64,000 bases of DNA from Thiothrix nivea DSM 5205. Its GTDB lineage: Bacteria > Pseudomonadota > Gammaproteobacteria > Thiotrichales > Thiotrichaceae. The stretch covers positions 2,173,693-2,237,692 of the forward strand of contig NZ_JH651384.1 in the NCBI RefSeq assembly GCF_000260135.1, in the 5' to 3' direction. The translations under genes and the position numbers were made by a program. Within the stretch, counting starts at the first letter, position 1, and the number at the start of each line of letters is the position of its first letter. Shown here piece after piece: positions 19,358-27,651 of this stretch. Below the pieces are notes generated by a model. It was not told the origin of the DNA. It was given only the letters and a program-made list of their open reading frames with translations, and searched no databases.

Positions 19358-20107
19358 TTACACCAGGATTACAACCAATTCTTTGGGGCCGTGCACCCCA
19401 TACGCCAGTGTCTGCTCAATATCCGCCGATTTTGATGGGCCGGAAATAAGCAGTGCGTTGGTCGGTAAACCCTTTTCCACCCAGCCCTGTTCCTGCACCG
19501 CTTCGGCGAAGGTGGTGTAGAGCTGGTTGGTATCCAGCACGGCGATGTGGATAGGCGGAACCAGCGACATCTGGCGTGGTTCTTCCGCATCCGGCCACAG
19601 GATCAGGGTGCCGGTTTCAGCGATGCCGCCCAGTGTGCCGGTGAAAGCGGCGTCAATACCGTAGAACATCTCCTGTTTCCAGCCGTCAATGGGTTGGTCG
19701 TAGTGGCGTAGTGGCGGGAAGCGTGCGGCTTGGATGCTGATGGCTTGCCCCCAGTCGGTGTTGGGGGATAGCAGCAGGTTGTTCAGCCCTTTTTTGCGGC
19801 AGATTTCGGCCAGTTTATCCAGCCAGGAAGTGCGGTCGGCGTGGCGGATTGTGGCACGGACAGCGGTCATGCGCTCGGTGAAACGGCGGATGCGTTCGGC
19901 TTTGTCCCAGTTGTGGGAAGAAACCGCAGAAGAGGCCCCTCTCGGCCTCCCCTTATCAGGGAAGGGGCGCTCTGGCACAGCAGTGGTGGAAGCGTCTTGT
20001 TCCTCCCCTGATAAGGGGAGGTTAGGAGGGGTTTCTTTGCCGCAGGTAGTCGGAGCTTCTCTCCTCAACCGCTGCAAAATATTGTCACGGGCAGAATTAC
20101 TCATCAT
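19358..20107 (-). CDS. lutC: Lactate utilisation protein C (LUD domain)
   Basis: Third gene of lutABC, whose products form the iron-sulfur L-lactate dehydrogenase complex. The 249 residues carry the LUD fold: RRFTERMTAVRATIRHAD, then AFTGTLGGIAETGTLILW (the conserved E-T-G-T core) and TNALLISGPSKSADIEQTLAYGVHGP near the end. Residues about 26-58 (PPNLPLSGEE...PFPDKGRPRG) are translated from an inserted palindromic repeat and account for the extra length over the usual 215-220. The start ATGATG overlaps the lutB stop by 11 bases, so translation is coupled. The insert lies before the conserved core, so the protein may still be active. Confidence 0.88.
   Translation of the reverse strand: MMSNSARDNILQRLRREAPTTCGKETPPNLPLSGEEQDASTTAVPERPFPDKGRPRGASSAVSSHNWDKAERIRRFTERMTAVRATIRHADRTSWLDKLAEICRKKGLNNLLLSPNTDWGQAISIQAARFPPLRHYDQPIDGWKQEMFYGIDAAFTGTLGGIAETGTLILWPDAEEPRQMSLVPPIHIAVLDTNQLYTTFAEAVQEQGWVEKGLPTNALLISGPSKSADIEQTLAYGVHGPKELVVILV
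19935..20030. repeat. Palindromic repeat inserted in frame within lutC
   Basis: Left arm 19935-19960 and right arm 20005-20030 are inverted copies matching at 22 of 26 positions around a CCCTGATAAGGGGAGG core. The total of 96 bases is exactly 32 codons, and both junctions keep the lutC frame open. It resembles the dispersed CCTCCCCTTATCAGGGGAGG-type repeat that I know mostly from intergenic DNA. Rickettsial palindromic elements are the best-known case of such insertions surviving inside genes. Confidence 0.8.
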
Positions 20108-21506
20108 CGACTCCCATTTCCTTCATGCGTTCGTGCAGGGTCTTGTCGGCCAGCTGGGGGGCGGAACGCACCGTCGTCCACGCGCTCATGTTCATGGGCA
20201 GCACCCCGCGCAAACGCGAGGCGGCTTTCGCGCCGAAGTTGTAGAAAGTGGGGTGCGAGGCTGACCACGACCAGCTTTTCCAGGCGGCGGCTTCGCCGGT
20301 GCTGCGGCGGCTGCCGGTGCCGGGCGTGGTGCTGGCATCCTTGCGCACGCCTTCGTAACGCAGGCGGTTGATCAGGGTCGGAATTGGAATTTTCACCGGG
20401 CAGACTTCCCCGCACGCGCCGCACAGGCTGGATGCTTGGGTGAGTTCGCCGTGTACGTCCAGCCCGGCTTTTTGCGGTTCCAGAATGATGCCGATCGGGC
20501 CGGGGTAGACCGTGCCGTAGCTGTGCCCGCCGATGCGGGTGTAGACCGGGCAGTGGTTCATGCACGCGCCGCAGCGGATGCAGCGCAGGGTGGCGAGCAA
20601 TTCCGGGTCGCTGTAGATGTTGGAGCGGCCATTGTCGAGCAGCACCATATGGACTTCTTCGGGGCCGTCCTTTTCGCCCGGTTTGCGTGGGCTACTGATC
20701 ATGTTGAAGTAAGTGGTGATCGGCTGGCCGGTGGCGGAACGGGTGAGGATGCTGAGCAAGGGCGGGATGTCGCTGAACTTTTCCACCACTTTTTCGATAC
20801 CGGTAACGGCGATGTGCACCTTGGGCACGGTGGTGGACATGCGCCCATTGCCTTCGTTTTCGACCAGACACAAGGTGCCGGTTTCTGCAACGGCGAAGTT
20901 GACGCCTGAGAGGCCGACATCGGCGCTGTAGAACTTGTCGCGCAGGATGGTGCGGGCAGATTGCGTCAGTTCGTCGATGTTTTCGGTGTAAGGGATGTCG
21001 GGAAACTTGTCGTTGAACAGCTTAGCCACATCCTGACGGCTTTTGTGGATAGCGGGGGCGACGATGTGCGAGGGCGGCTCGTGCGCCAGTTGCAGAATGA
21101 ATTCGCCGAGGTCGGATTCCAGCGCGTCAATGCCGTGTGCTTCGAGGAAATGGTTGAGGCTCATTTCTTCGGACACCATCGACTTGCCCTTGATCAGGGT
21201 CTTGGCGTTGTGCTTTTGCATGATGGAAAGCACGATCTGGTTGGCTTGTTCGGTGGTTTCGGCCCAGTGGACGTGGATGCCGTTTTCGGTGAGTTTCGCT
21301 TCCAGTTGTTCCAGTAATTCGGGCAGCTTGCTTAATGCATTCGCGCGGATGGCTTGTGCTTGGGTGCGGATGCGTTCCAGCTCCTCCGGGTCGGGGAACT
21401 GGTCGAGGCGGCGTTGCATCAGGCCATCCATTGCCTTGCGGAAGTTAGCGCGCACGTTGGGTTTGGCGAGGTTTTCGATAACGTGCTGGCGGAAGGTGCT
21501 GATCAT
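20097..21506 (-). CDS. lutB: Lactate utilisation protein B (iron-sulfur, LUD domain)
   Basis: Central iron-sulfur subunit of the LutABC lactate-oxidising complex, 469 residues. The N-terminal LUD domain shows VIENLAKPNVRANFRKAMDG, KGKSMVSEEMSLNHFLE and GVNFAVAETGTLCLVENEGN. The C-terminal ferredoxin part has two cysteine clusters, CIRCGACMNHCPVY and SLCGACGEVCPVKIP, for two 4Fe-4S centres. The start at 21506 (MISTFRQHVIEN) follows GGAGGC; an open frame extends upstream into lutA but is not used. It overlaps lutA by ATGA and lutC by 11 bases. The last 70 residues (KSWSWSASHPTFYNFGAKA) are as usual for the family. No lactate permease gene (lutP/lctP) is in the window. Confidence 0.93.
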   Translation of the reverse strand: MISTFRQHVIENLAKPNVRANFRKAMDGLMQRRLDQFPDPEELERIRTQAQAIRANALSKLPELLEQLEAKLTENGIHVHWAETTEQANQIVLSIMQKHNAKTLIKGKSMVSEEMSLNHFLEAHGIDALESDLGEFILQLAHEPPSHIVAPAIHKSRQDVAKLFNDKFPDIPYTENIDELTQSARTILRDKFYSADVGLSGVNFAVAETGTLCLVENEGNGRMSTTVPKVHIAVTGIEKVVEKFSDIPPLLSILTRSATGQPITTYFNMISSPRKPGEKDGPEEVHMVLLDNGRSNIYSDPELLATLRCIRCGACMNHCPVYTRIGGHSYGTVYPGPIGIILEPQKAGLDVHGELTQASSLCGACGEVCPVKIPIPTLINRLRYEGVRKDASTTPGTGSRRSTGEAAAWKSWSWSASHPTFYNFGAKAASRLRGVLPMNMSAWTTVRSAPQLADKTLHERMKEMGVDDE

Positions 21507-22249
21507 GGTTTGCCTCCGGTGCGCTCCCACAAAAATTCGGCAATGTGCTGATGTGGAATCGCATCCCCCTGCTTTTCCATCGTGCCGCCGATATTCAACA
21601 GGCACCCTGCATCCTGCCCGATCAGCCGATCAGCGCCGGTAGCGCGGATAGTGTCGACCTTTTCCAGCACCATCGAGGCGGAGATTTCCGGCTGTTTGAC
21701 CGCGAATGTGCCGCCGAAACCACAGCATTCGGCCTTGCGGATTTGTTCCAGCTTGGTGACATTACCGAGCTGATCCAGCAGGGATTCGATCTTGCTTGCC
21801 ACGCCCATTTCGCGGCGGGAGGAGCAGGAGGTGTGCACGGCCACTTTCACCGGCCCACCCAAATCTTGCAGCTCGAGTTGCAGTACGTCGACCAGAAATT
21901 CGGTGAGTTCGTAGACGCGGCTTGCCACATCCAGCGCTTGCGCTTCATCCGGCTGCCCGGCGAACAGTTCGGGGTAATGCACTTTCATCATGCCAGCGCA
22001 GGAGCCGGAGGGGACGACGATGGGGATTTTCTTCGGGAACAGCGCAATCTGGGTGCGGGCAACAGCGCGGGCTTCGTCGCGGTAGCCGGAGTTCCACGCC
22101 GGTTGGCCGCAGCAGGTTTGTGCCTGCGGGAAAATAACCTTCACGCCTTCGCGGCGGATCAGTTGCACAGCGGAGACACCTGCGTTCGGGTAGATCAGGT
22201 CGATCAAGCAGGTGCCGAAGAAGTAGACGGTATCGGGGTGTGTCGCCAT
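21503..22249 (-). CDS. lutA: Lactate utilisation protein A (CCG-domain)
   Basis: First gene of lutABC, 248 residues, two CCG cysteine-rich domains as in heterodisulfide reductase B and glycolate oxidase GlcF. The motifs are QTCCGQPAWNSGYRDEA at about 47-63 and AECCGFGGTFAVKQPEIS at about 185-202, with HTSCSSRREMG and GQDAGCLLNIGG between and after. Such motifs hold an iron-sulfur cluster used for electron transfer in lactate oxidation. The start is an ATG at 22249 (MATHPDTVYFFGTCLID). The gene overlaps lutB by 4 bases. Upstream, a strong symmetric terminator separates it from hdrB, so lutABC has its own promoter in 22250-22290 or is read through. Confidence 0.92.
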   Translation of the reverse strand: MATHPDTVYFFGTCLIDLIYPNAGVSAVQLIRREGVKVIFPQAQTCCGQPAWNSGYRDEARAVARTQIALFPKKIPIVVPSGSCAGMMKVHYPELFAGQPDEAQALDVASRVYELTEFLVDVLQLELQDLGGPVKVAVHTSCSSRREMGVASKIESLLDQLGNVTKLEQIRKAECCGFGGTFAVKQPEISASMVLEKVDTIRATGADRLIGQDAGCLLNIGGTMEKQGDAIPHQHIAEFLWERTGGKP

Positions 22250-22290
22250 AAACCTGTTGTCCAATCCAGTAGCGGAGTAGCCAACAAGTA

Positions 22291-22325
22291 TAATGAAAAA
22301 GGGGCATGAAGCCCCTTTTTCATTA
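22291..22325 (-). terminator. Perfect 15-bp intrinsic terminator after the qmo-hdr operon
   Basis: TAATGAAAAAGGGGC (22291-22305) and its exact complement (22311-22325) flank a 5-base loop. The GC half of the stem is followed by five T residues in either direction, so it works on both strands. It lies 22 bases after the hdrB stop and 42 bases before the lutA start, separating the two operons. Confidence 0.88.
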
Positions 22326-22346
22326 GCAGATTATTGCAGCAGGTAT

Positions 22347-23243
22347 TTACTTGTCCGCAATCTCGCGCAGTTTCTTGGAATGGATGATATTGCCATCCAG
22401 CGCCGCATCTTTGGCATTGCGCCCGAATGCAACGTCCATCAACTGGCTGTAGTACATGACCGGCATGTCGAAATTGGTCTTGTAACGCGCGTTGATTTCA
22501 TCCTGATAGATTTCGACGTTGGCCTGGCACAGCGGGCAAGGGGTGACGATCATGTTCGCGCCATTGTCGTAGGCGGATTCGATGATGTCCTTGACCAGCG
22601 CCTGACCTTTTTCCGGTTCGGAGAACATCAGCGCGCCGCTACAGCAGGCAACCTTTTTCTCGTACTTGGTCAGCGGTTCGGCACCCAGAGTTTCGACCAT
22701 CTTGTCCAGATACATCGGGTTCTCGAAGGATTCACCATCGATGCCGAACGGACGGTTGGTCTGGCAACCGACGTAACCGGCAATTTTCAGACCTTCCAGC
22801 GGCTTCTTGACCTTTTGTGCCAATGCGTCGTAACCCACGTCTTCAATCAGCACTTCCACCATGTGGCGGACTTTTTTCTTGCCACTGAATTCCAGTTTGA
22901 CCGCTTGCAGGGCAATGTTGGTCTCTTCCTTCAGGCGTGGATTGTGGTTGAGGCGCTCGTTGACTTCACGGGTGTTCAGCCAGCAGGCAGCGCAGGTTGC
23001 CACGATGTCCTGATCCGGGTGATGCTTTTCCGACAACGCAATGTTGCGCGCGGAAAGGGTCATGCGTGGCAGTTCACCACCACCCGCGTAACCGATGGAA
23101 GCGCCGCAGCAGTTCCAGTCCGGAATCGGGTTGAGCTTGATGTCCAGCTCTTCGCACAGGGTTTCCACCGACTTTTCCAGGTTGGAGGAAGAAGCCCCCT
23201 TTTGGGAAGAACAGCCGGGGTAGTAAGAATATTCTTTAGCCAT
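22347..23243 (-). CDS. hdrB: Heterodisulfide reductase B-like subunit (Qmo-associated)
   Basis: Cytoplasmic electron-transfer subunit of 298 residues with two CCG domains. The first is YYPGCSSQKGASSSN ... PDWNCCGASIGYAGG with ATCAACWLN. The second is GYVGCQTNRPFG ... KVACCSGALMFSEPE with TPCPLCQANVE. In methanogens HdrB reduces CoM-S-S-CoB at a non-cubane cluster. Here it is the last gene after qmoA, qmoB and hdrC, and with hdrC it takes the place of qmoC. The actual electron acceptor is unknown. It begins 12 bases after hdrC and is followed by a strong terminator. Confidence 0.88.
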   Translation of the reverse strand: MAKEYSYYPGCSSQKGASSSNLEKSVETLCEELDIKLNPIPDWNCCGASIGYAGGGELPRMTLSARNIALSEKHHPDQDIVATCAACWLNTREVNERLNHNPRLKEETNIALQAVKLEFSGKKKVRHMVEVLIEDVGYDALAQKVKKPLEGLKIAGYVGCQTNRPFGIDGESFENPMYLDKMVETLGAEPLTKYEKKVACCSGALMFSEPEKGQALVKDIIESAYDNGANMIVTPCPLCQANVEIYQDEINARYKTNFDMPVMYYSQLMDVAFGRNAKDAALDGNIIHSKKLREIADK

Positions 23244-23255
23244 GTTACCTCATCC

Positions 23256-23891
23256 TCATTTCTTGTCGGTGTTTTCGCCAACACGCGCCGCTTCCAGCTC
23301 TTCAGCCTTTTTCAGCATGGCGTGGAAACCGGCGAGGTCGCTGACACCGTGGCCGCCCAGCATCTCCATCGGGGACATGCGCTTGGCTTTCATCATGTTC
23401 ATGCCCAGCTTCTGCTTGCTCAGGGACACTTTCACGCCTTCCGCGAAACCGTCCTTGAAGTACAGGCCCAGACCCAGTTTCAGCTCGTTGACACGACCTT
23501 TCTTGGTCAGGTTGTCCCAGAACATCTGGCCAAACTTTTCGGTTGGCTGGTTCTGCGGCTTCAGGCCGAGGCGCTTACTGTAGTGCGCCAGACCGTGCAT
23601 GATATGGGTGATCGGCAAGCCACGTGGGCAGCGGGCGATGCAGTTGTAGCAGGAGGTGCACATCCACATGGAGGTGGAAGACAGCACTTCCTCACGCTTG
23701 TTGGCGCGGATCATCATGAAGATTTCCTGCGGCGGATGATCCCAGTGCGGACCCAGCGGGCATGAGCCGGAGCACACGCCACACTGCATACACATCTTGA
23801 CCCAATCGCCTTCCTCAACGTTGTCCACGACTTCGCGCAGGAAATTGCCCTTGTATTTTTCAATCATTGCCTGATTGACTGCGGTACTCAT
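23256..23891 (-). CDS. hdrC: Heterodisulfide reductase C-like iron-sulfur subunit
   Basis: A 211-residue ferredoxin-type subunit with two 4Fe-4S motifs, CMQCGVCSGSCPLGPHW at about 34-50 and CTSCYNCIARCPRGLPITH at about 78-96. This matches HdrC and also the N-terminal domain of QmoC. The remainder (KAKRMSPMEMLGGHGVSDL) is soluble. No membrane helices follow, unlike QmoC, whose second half is a haem-b membrane domain. It sits 12 bases after qmoB and 12 bases before hdrB. It should pass electrons between QmoB and HdrB. Confidence 0.88.
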   Translation of the reverse strand: MSTAVNQAMIEKYKGNFLREVVDNVEEGDWVKMCMQCGVCSGSCPLGPHWDHPPQEIFMMIRANKREEVLSSTSMWMCTSCYNCIARCPRGLPITHIMHGLAHYSKRLGLKPQNQPTEKFGQMFWDNLTKKGRVNELKLGLGLYFKDGFAEGVKVSLSKQKLGMNMMKAKRMSPMEMLGGHGVSDLAGFHAMLKKAEELEAARVGENTDKK

Positions 23892-23903
23892 TGCAATTCC
23901 TCC

Positions 23904-26114
23904 TTAGAACTTGAACGGGCTGAGGCCGACGCGGTTGATGGTTTCGACCATTTCATCCAGCAGCTTCGGCGCGCGGTTGATGTCGGTAATGGCGACTTCA
24001 TGCACCGCCACGCGCTCGGACTCTAGGTTCATGGTGGACAGCGTGTCACCGATCTTAGCCATGCGAACATGCGCCATTTCAGAGCCTTTTACAAAATGGC
24101 ACTGATAATCTACGCCTTTTTTACAGCCCATCATGACCACGCCGTCGTAGCCACTGCCCAGCGCATCCTTGATCCAGATGGTGTTGGTGGAACCGAGACA
24201 GCGCACCGGAATCACGCGGATGAACGGGCTCATTTCGCTACGCTTCATCGCCGCCATGTCGAGCGACGGATAAGCGTCGTTTTCGCAAGCCAGTACCAGA
24301 ATACGCGGTTTTTCCTGGAACTCGTCCGGTACATCGACCGCCTTGAGCTGCGCGCCCACGGTTTCGATGGAGTAGTTCTTGAAGGAAATGACCTGTACCG
24401 GGCAAGCGCCCATACAGGTACCACAACGGCGGCAGCGTGCCTCGTTGTACTGCGGATAACCCTTTTCGTCTTCGTTGATGGCACCGAACGGGCATTCCAC
24501 CGTACAACGTTTACACTGGGTGCAGCCTTCCTTACGGAAAGTCGGGAAGCTCAGGTCGCCGGAACGCGGGTGCGCTGCACGGCCAATCGCCGAGTTTTCG
24601 ATTGCCTGAATGGCTTTCATCACCGCGCCCATCGCATCGGTCTGCGCCTGACCACCATCCATTGGGCGGCGAACCGGGCCAGCGGTATAGATACCGGTAC
24701 GGCGGGTTTCATACGGGAAGCAGATGAAGTGGGAATCGGCGAAACCGTTGACCAGTTGCGGCACATCCGGCCCTTGGCGGTATTTCAGGTTGAGGATGGA
24801 TTCGACCGGAACCGTGACTTCGCCTTCCGCCGGTTTTTCGGCTTCGATGTTGACGCCAGCGTTTGGCACCATGCCGGTTGCCAGTACGACCAGATCAGCG
24901 CCCATGTGCGCATCTTCGTTGAGGATCAGATCCTTGAAGTTGACCTTCAGATCAGCGCCAACAGCTTCGACCGTGGAAACCTTGCCCTTACGGAAAGTCA
25001 CCATCTTGTCCTGGGCGCTACGGTAGAAGTTTTCACCGCCAGCACCCGGCGTACGCAGGTCATCGAACAGGATGGTGGTTTCAATTTCAGGATTGGTGTC
25101 CTTGAAGTACATCGCCTGCTTGATGCTGGTGCCGCAGCAGTGGCCGGAACACCAGGACAGGTGGCCTTCCTTCTCGCTGCGCTGGCCTGCGCACTGGACG
25201 AATACCACGTTCTCGACTGCCTTGCCGTCAGCACGCTTGATCGGGCCACCGTTGGCTGCTTTCGCCATGGCTTCCAGTTCCAGCTGGGTAACAACGTTCG
25301 GGGATTTGCCGTAGCTGAATTCAGGCAGGTTGTTGGCGTCGTAAGGTTTGAAACCGCTGGCCTGCACGATGGCACCGAATTCCACCATGGAGCCTTCGCT
25401 CACGCTGGAGGCAATCACCACGCTGAAACGACCCGGTGCGCCGCTGGTGCTGGCAACCGTGGAGTTCAGGTAAACGGTGATCTTGTCGTCGGCTTCCACC
25501 GCTGCAATCAGTGCGTCAACGCCGGTATCCTGCGTTTCCTGATACGGGGAACGCTGTGGCTGGCGCTTGTGCAACTGCCCCATCACGCCGCCGAGGCGGT
25601 CGGACTTTTCGATGATGCTGGCGTAGTAACCGGCTTTGGAGGCTTCCAGTGCCGCAGTCATACCCGTGACACCGCCACCAACCACCATGATGTGATTGTT
25701 TTTGCCTTGCTCACCGCTGGAATCGGCCTGATTCATCGCCTTGACTTCGGCGCAACCCATGCGGATGTAGTCAGCCGCCATTTCCTGGGTTGTTTCGTCG
25801 TGCTCGCTGCCTTCCGGACGAATCCAGATGACACCCTCACGCAGGTTAACGCGGGAGGTAGGCACAGCGCCGAAATTGAACGCTTCGGTCTTGGCACGGC
25901 GTGAACACGCCATGATCACGACCTTGCTTACCTTGTCATCGCCTTCAGCGGCGATGTCGGCATTGATCATGTCCACGCCTGCCTGACTGCACAGGAAGTC
26001 GTGGGTTTTGCAGAAACCGATGCGGCCTTCGCGCACGGCTACGCTTTCCAGCGATTTAGTATCCAGACGGTCGCCGATGCCGCAACCTGTACACAGATAA
26101 CCACCAATCTTCAT
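23904..26114 (-). CDS. qmoB: QmoB, HdrA-like flavoprotein with MvhD-like domain
   Basis: A 736-residue subunit of the quinone-interacting oxidoreductase that exchanges electrons with APS reductase. Residues 1-135 are a cysteine-bearing N-terminus (YLCTGCGIGDR, FLCSQAG). The FAD fold starts with MVVGGGVTGMTAALEAS at 143-159; CSGHCCGTS is at 322-329 and VVLATGMVPNAG at 409-420. Two 4Fe-4S motifs (CTQCKRCTVECP at 531-542, CRRCGTCMGACP at 561-572) follow. The C-terminal 135 residues are an MvhD-like domain (RILVLACENDAY, PVRCLGSTN, GVVMMGCKKGVDYQCHF). The start codon lies one base after the qmoA stop, so the two are tightly coupled. The complex would run in the oxidative direction in a sulfur oxidiser. 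Confidence 0.92.
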   Translation of the reverse strand: MKIGGYLCTGCGIGDRLDTKSLESVAVREGRIGFCKTHDFLCSQAGVDMINADIAAEGDDKVSKVVIMACSRRAKTEAFNFGAVPTSRVNLREGVIWIRPEGSEHDETTQEMAADYIRMGCAEVKAMNQADSSGEQGKNNHIMVVGGGVTGMTAALEASKAGYYASIIEKSDRLGGVMGQLHKRQPQRSPYQETQDTGVDALIAAVEADDKITVYLNSTVASTSGAPGRFSVVIASSVSEGSMVEFGAIVQASGFKPYDANNLPEFSYGKSPNVVTQLELEAMAKAANGGPIKRADGKAVENVVFVQCAGQRSEKEGHLSWCSGHCCGTSIKQAMYFKDTNPEIETTILFDDLRTPGAGGENFYRSAQDKMVTFRKGKVSTVEAVGADLKVNFKDLILNEDAHMGADLVVLATGMVPNAGVNIEAEKPAEGEVTVPVESILNLKYRQGPDVPQLVNGFADSHFICFPYETRRTGIYTAGPVRRPMDGGQAQTDAMGAVMKAIQAIENSAIGRAAHPRSGDLSFPTFRKEGCTQCKRCTVECPFGAINEDEKGYPQYNEARCRRCGTCMGACPVQVISFKNYSIETVGAQLKAVDVPDEFQEKPRILVLACENDAYPSLDMAAMKRSEMSPFIRVIPVRCLGSTNTIWIKDALGSGYDGVVMMGCKKGVDYQCHFVKGSEMAHVRMAKIGDTLSTMNLESERVAVHEVAITDINRAPKLLDEMVETINRVGLSPFKF

Positions 26115-26115
26115 C

Positions 26116-27393
26116 TTATGCTCCTGCTACCTGGTTGACGACCTGTACTGCACGCAGGGCTGCGGCAGTGGCGTGTTGCACGGCGCGGTTAACATCCATC
26201 GCGTCGGCGGCAACCCCGGCAGCGAAAATGCCGCCATTGGCTTCGTCGTGTTCAATAAAGCCTTCTTCGTTGACCGCGATCTTGATCGGCAGACCTTTGA
26301 AGTCAACGCTCGGCTCCATACCGGTTGCCAGCACCACCAGATCGTAGGTGTCAGCGTAACGGTGATAACCTTCGGTATTCACGCCGTGCAGCACCGGGTT
26401 GCCTTCCTTGTCTGCTTCAACCTTGGCGACCTTGGACTTGATGAAACTGACGTTCGCATCGTTCTGCACGTTGCGGTAGAAATCTTCAAAGCGGTCAATC
26501 GAACGGATGTCGATGTAGTAGATCGTGGACTTGCCTTCGTCACCGTATTTCTCGGTCACATACTGGGTCTGTTTCAGGGAAGCCATGCAGCAGAAACGTG
26601 AGCAGTGGCGCAGGTAGTTGCGGTCACGCGAACCGGCACACTGGATGAAGGCGATGTTTTTCGCTTCCTTGCCGTCGGATGGGCGCAGCAGTTTGCCACC
26701 GGTCGGGCCGTGCGGGTCCATCAGACGCTCAAACTCAACGTTGTTGATGACGTTGGCGAAACGGTCATAGCCGTAAGGCTGAATCTTGTTGGCGTCGAAC
26801 GGTTTCCAGCCCGTAGCGAACACCACCGCACCCGCTTTCAGTTCGATGGTTTCTTCCTTCTCATCGAGGTCGATTGCACCGTATTTGCAGGCTGCTTTCG
26901 CTGCTTCCGCTTCGGCAGTGCCGATGAGGCGGGAGTCAATCACGTATTGCTGCGGGTAAGCCATCGCGTTGGGCAGGTAAACGCCCTTGCGCTTGCCCAG
27001 GTTGTAGTTGAATTCGTCGTCGAATTCGCTGGTCGCGGCCTTTTCACATTCACCACAAGCGGTGCAGTTGCTGTTGACGTAGCGCGGGGTGAGGGTCACG
27101 GAAACGGTGTAATCGCCCTTGTCACCACTGATGTTGGACACTTCCGCCTGGGTCAGCACGGTCAGGTTCTTGTTCATCTTGATACGGCGCTGGTTGATTT
27201 CCTGGCCGCAGGTCGGGTGACACATTTTCGGAAAGTATTTGTAAAGCTGGCTGACGCGACCACCCAGATAAGGGCGTTTTTCCAGCAGAATGACCTGCTT
27301 ACCGGTTTCAGCAGCTTCGAGCGCAGCGGTCATACCGCTGATGCCACCGCCGACGACGATAATGGTCTGGTTGGTTGCAACGACATCCGTCAT
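26116..27393 (-). CDS. qmoA: QmoA, HdrA-like FAD subunit
   Basis: A 425-residue flavoprotein of the Qmo complex. The FAD-binding start is TIIVVGGGISGMTAALEA at about 10-27. It is followed by YKYFPKMCHPTCGQEINQRR, NSNCTACGECEKA, and the HdrA-like cluster stretch FIQCAGSRDRNYLRHCSRFCCM. The C-terminal VVLATGMEPS and GIFAAGVAADAMDVNRAVQHA are typical. The start at 27393 has GGAGGAG six bases upstream. It is the promoter-proximal gene of qmoA-qmoB-hdrC-hdrB, with a 24-bp perfect palindrome 165 bases upstream. The aprBA and sat genes that usually neighbour qmo are not in the window. Confidence 0.93.
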   Translation of the reverse strand: MTDVVATNQTIIVVGGGISGMTAALEAAETGKQVILLEKRPYLGGRVSQLYKYFPKMCHPTCGQEINQRRIKMNKNLTVLTQAEVSNISGDKGDYTVSVTLTPRYVNSNCTACGECEKAATSEFDDEFNYNLGKRKGVYLPNAMAYPQQYVIDSRLIGTAEAEAAKAACKYGAIDLDEKEETIELKAGAVVFATGWKPFDANKIQPYGYDRFANVINNVEFERLMDPHGPTGGKLLRPSDGKEAKNIAFIQCAGSRDRNYLRHCSRFCCMASLKQTQYVTEKYGDEGKSTIYYIDIRSIDRFEDFYRNVQNDANVSFIKSKVAKVEADKEGNPVLHGVNTEGYHRYADTYDLVVLATGMEPSVDFKGLPIKIAVNEEGFIEHDEANGGIFAAGVAADAMDVNRAVQHATAAALRAVQVVNQVAGA

Positions 27394-27557
27394 TGAGGCT
27401 CCTCCGTCAAAGACAGTATTTTGGAATCCTGTGTGAAGCACCCGAGATCAGCCGAGGGTGTTCAGGCCGGCGGGAGGGCGCTCCCTTAAAAATGGCTGGC
27501 AGGATACTATATTTTGTGCGCCACATTCCAGCGAGTACCCTAATGGGGATACGTGCT

Positions 27558-27581
27558 TTTATTGATTTGCAAATCAATAAA
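27558..27581. promoter_or_regulatory. 24-bp perfect palindrome upstream of qmoA
   Basis: Bases 27558-27581 read the same on both strands, centred on TTGCAA within ATTGATTTGCAAATCAAT. It lies in an AT-rich 258-base gap between the deacetylase-like gene and qmoA, both on the minus strand. A possible minus-strand -10 (TATAGT) is near 27509-27514, downstream of it, so it sits where an activator would bind. There is no T run, so it is not a terminator. Operator role is inferred. Confidence 0.5.
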
Positions 27582-27651
27582 TTCGATTAGATTTAAAAAA
27601 TCTGATAAATATCAATTATTGATTATATTCTTATAAGTTCATGTGCACTGG

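Noticed and set aside
22347-23891. Reading hdrC-hdrB as part of the sulfur-oxidising sHdr system
   Set aside because: The sHdr locus has hdrC1B1A-hyp-C2B2 with lipoate-binding genes; here the genes follow qmoA and qmoB directly and no lbpA is present.
22293-25904. Long plus-strand frames opposite hdrB, hdrC and qmoB
   Set aside because: They are His- and Val-rich mirror frames of the qmo-hdr genes, with no ribosome sites and no domains.
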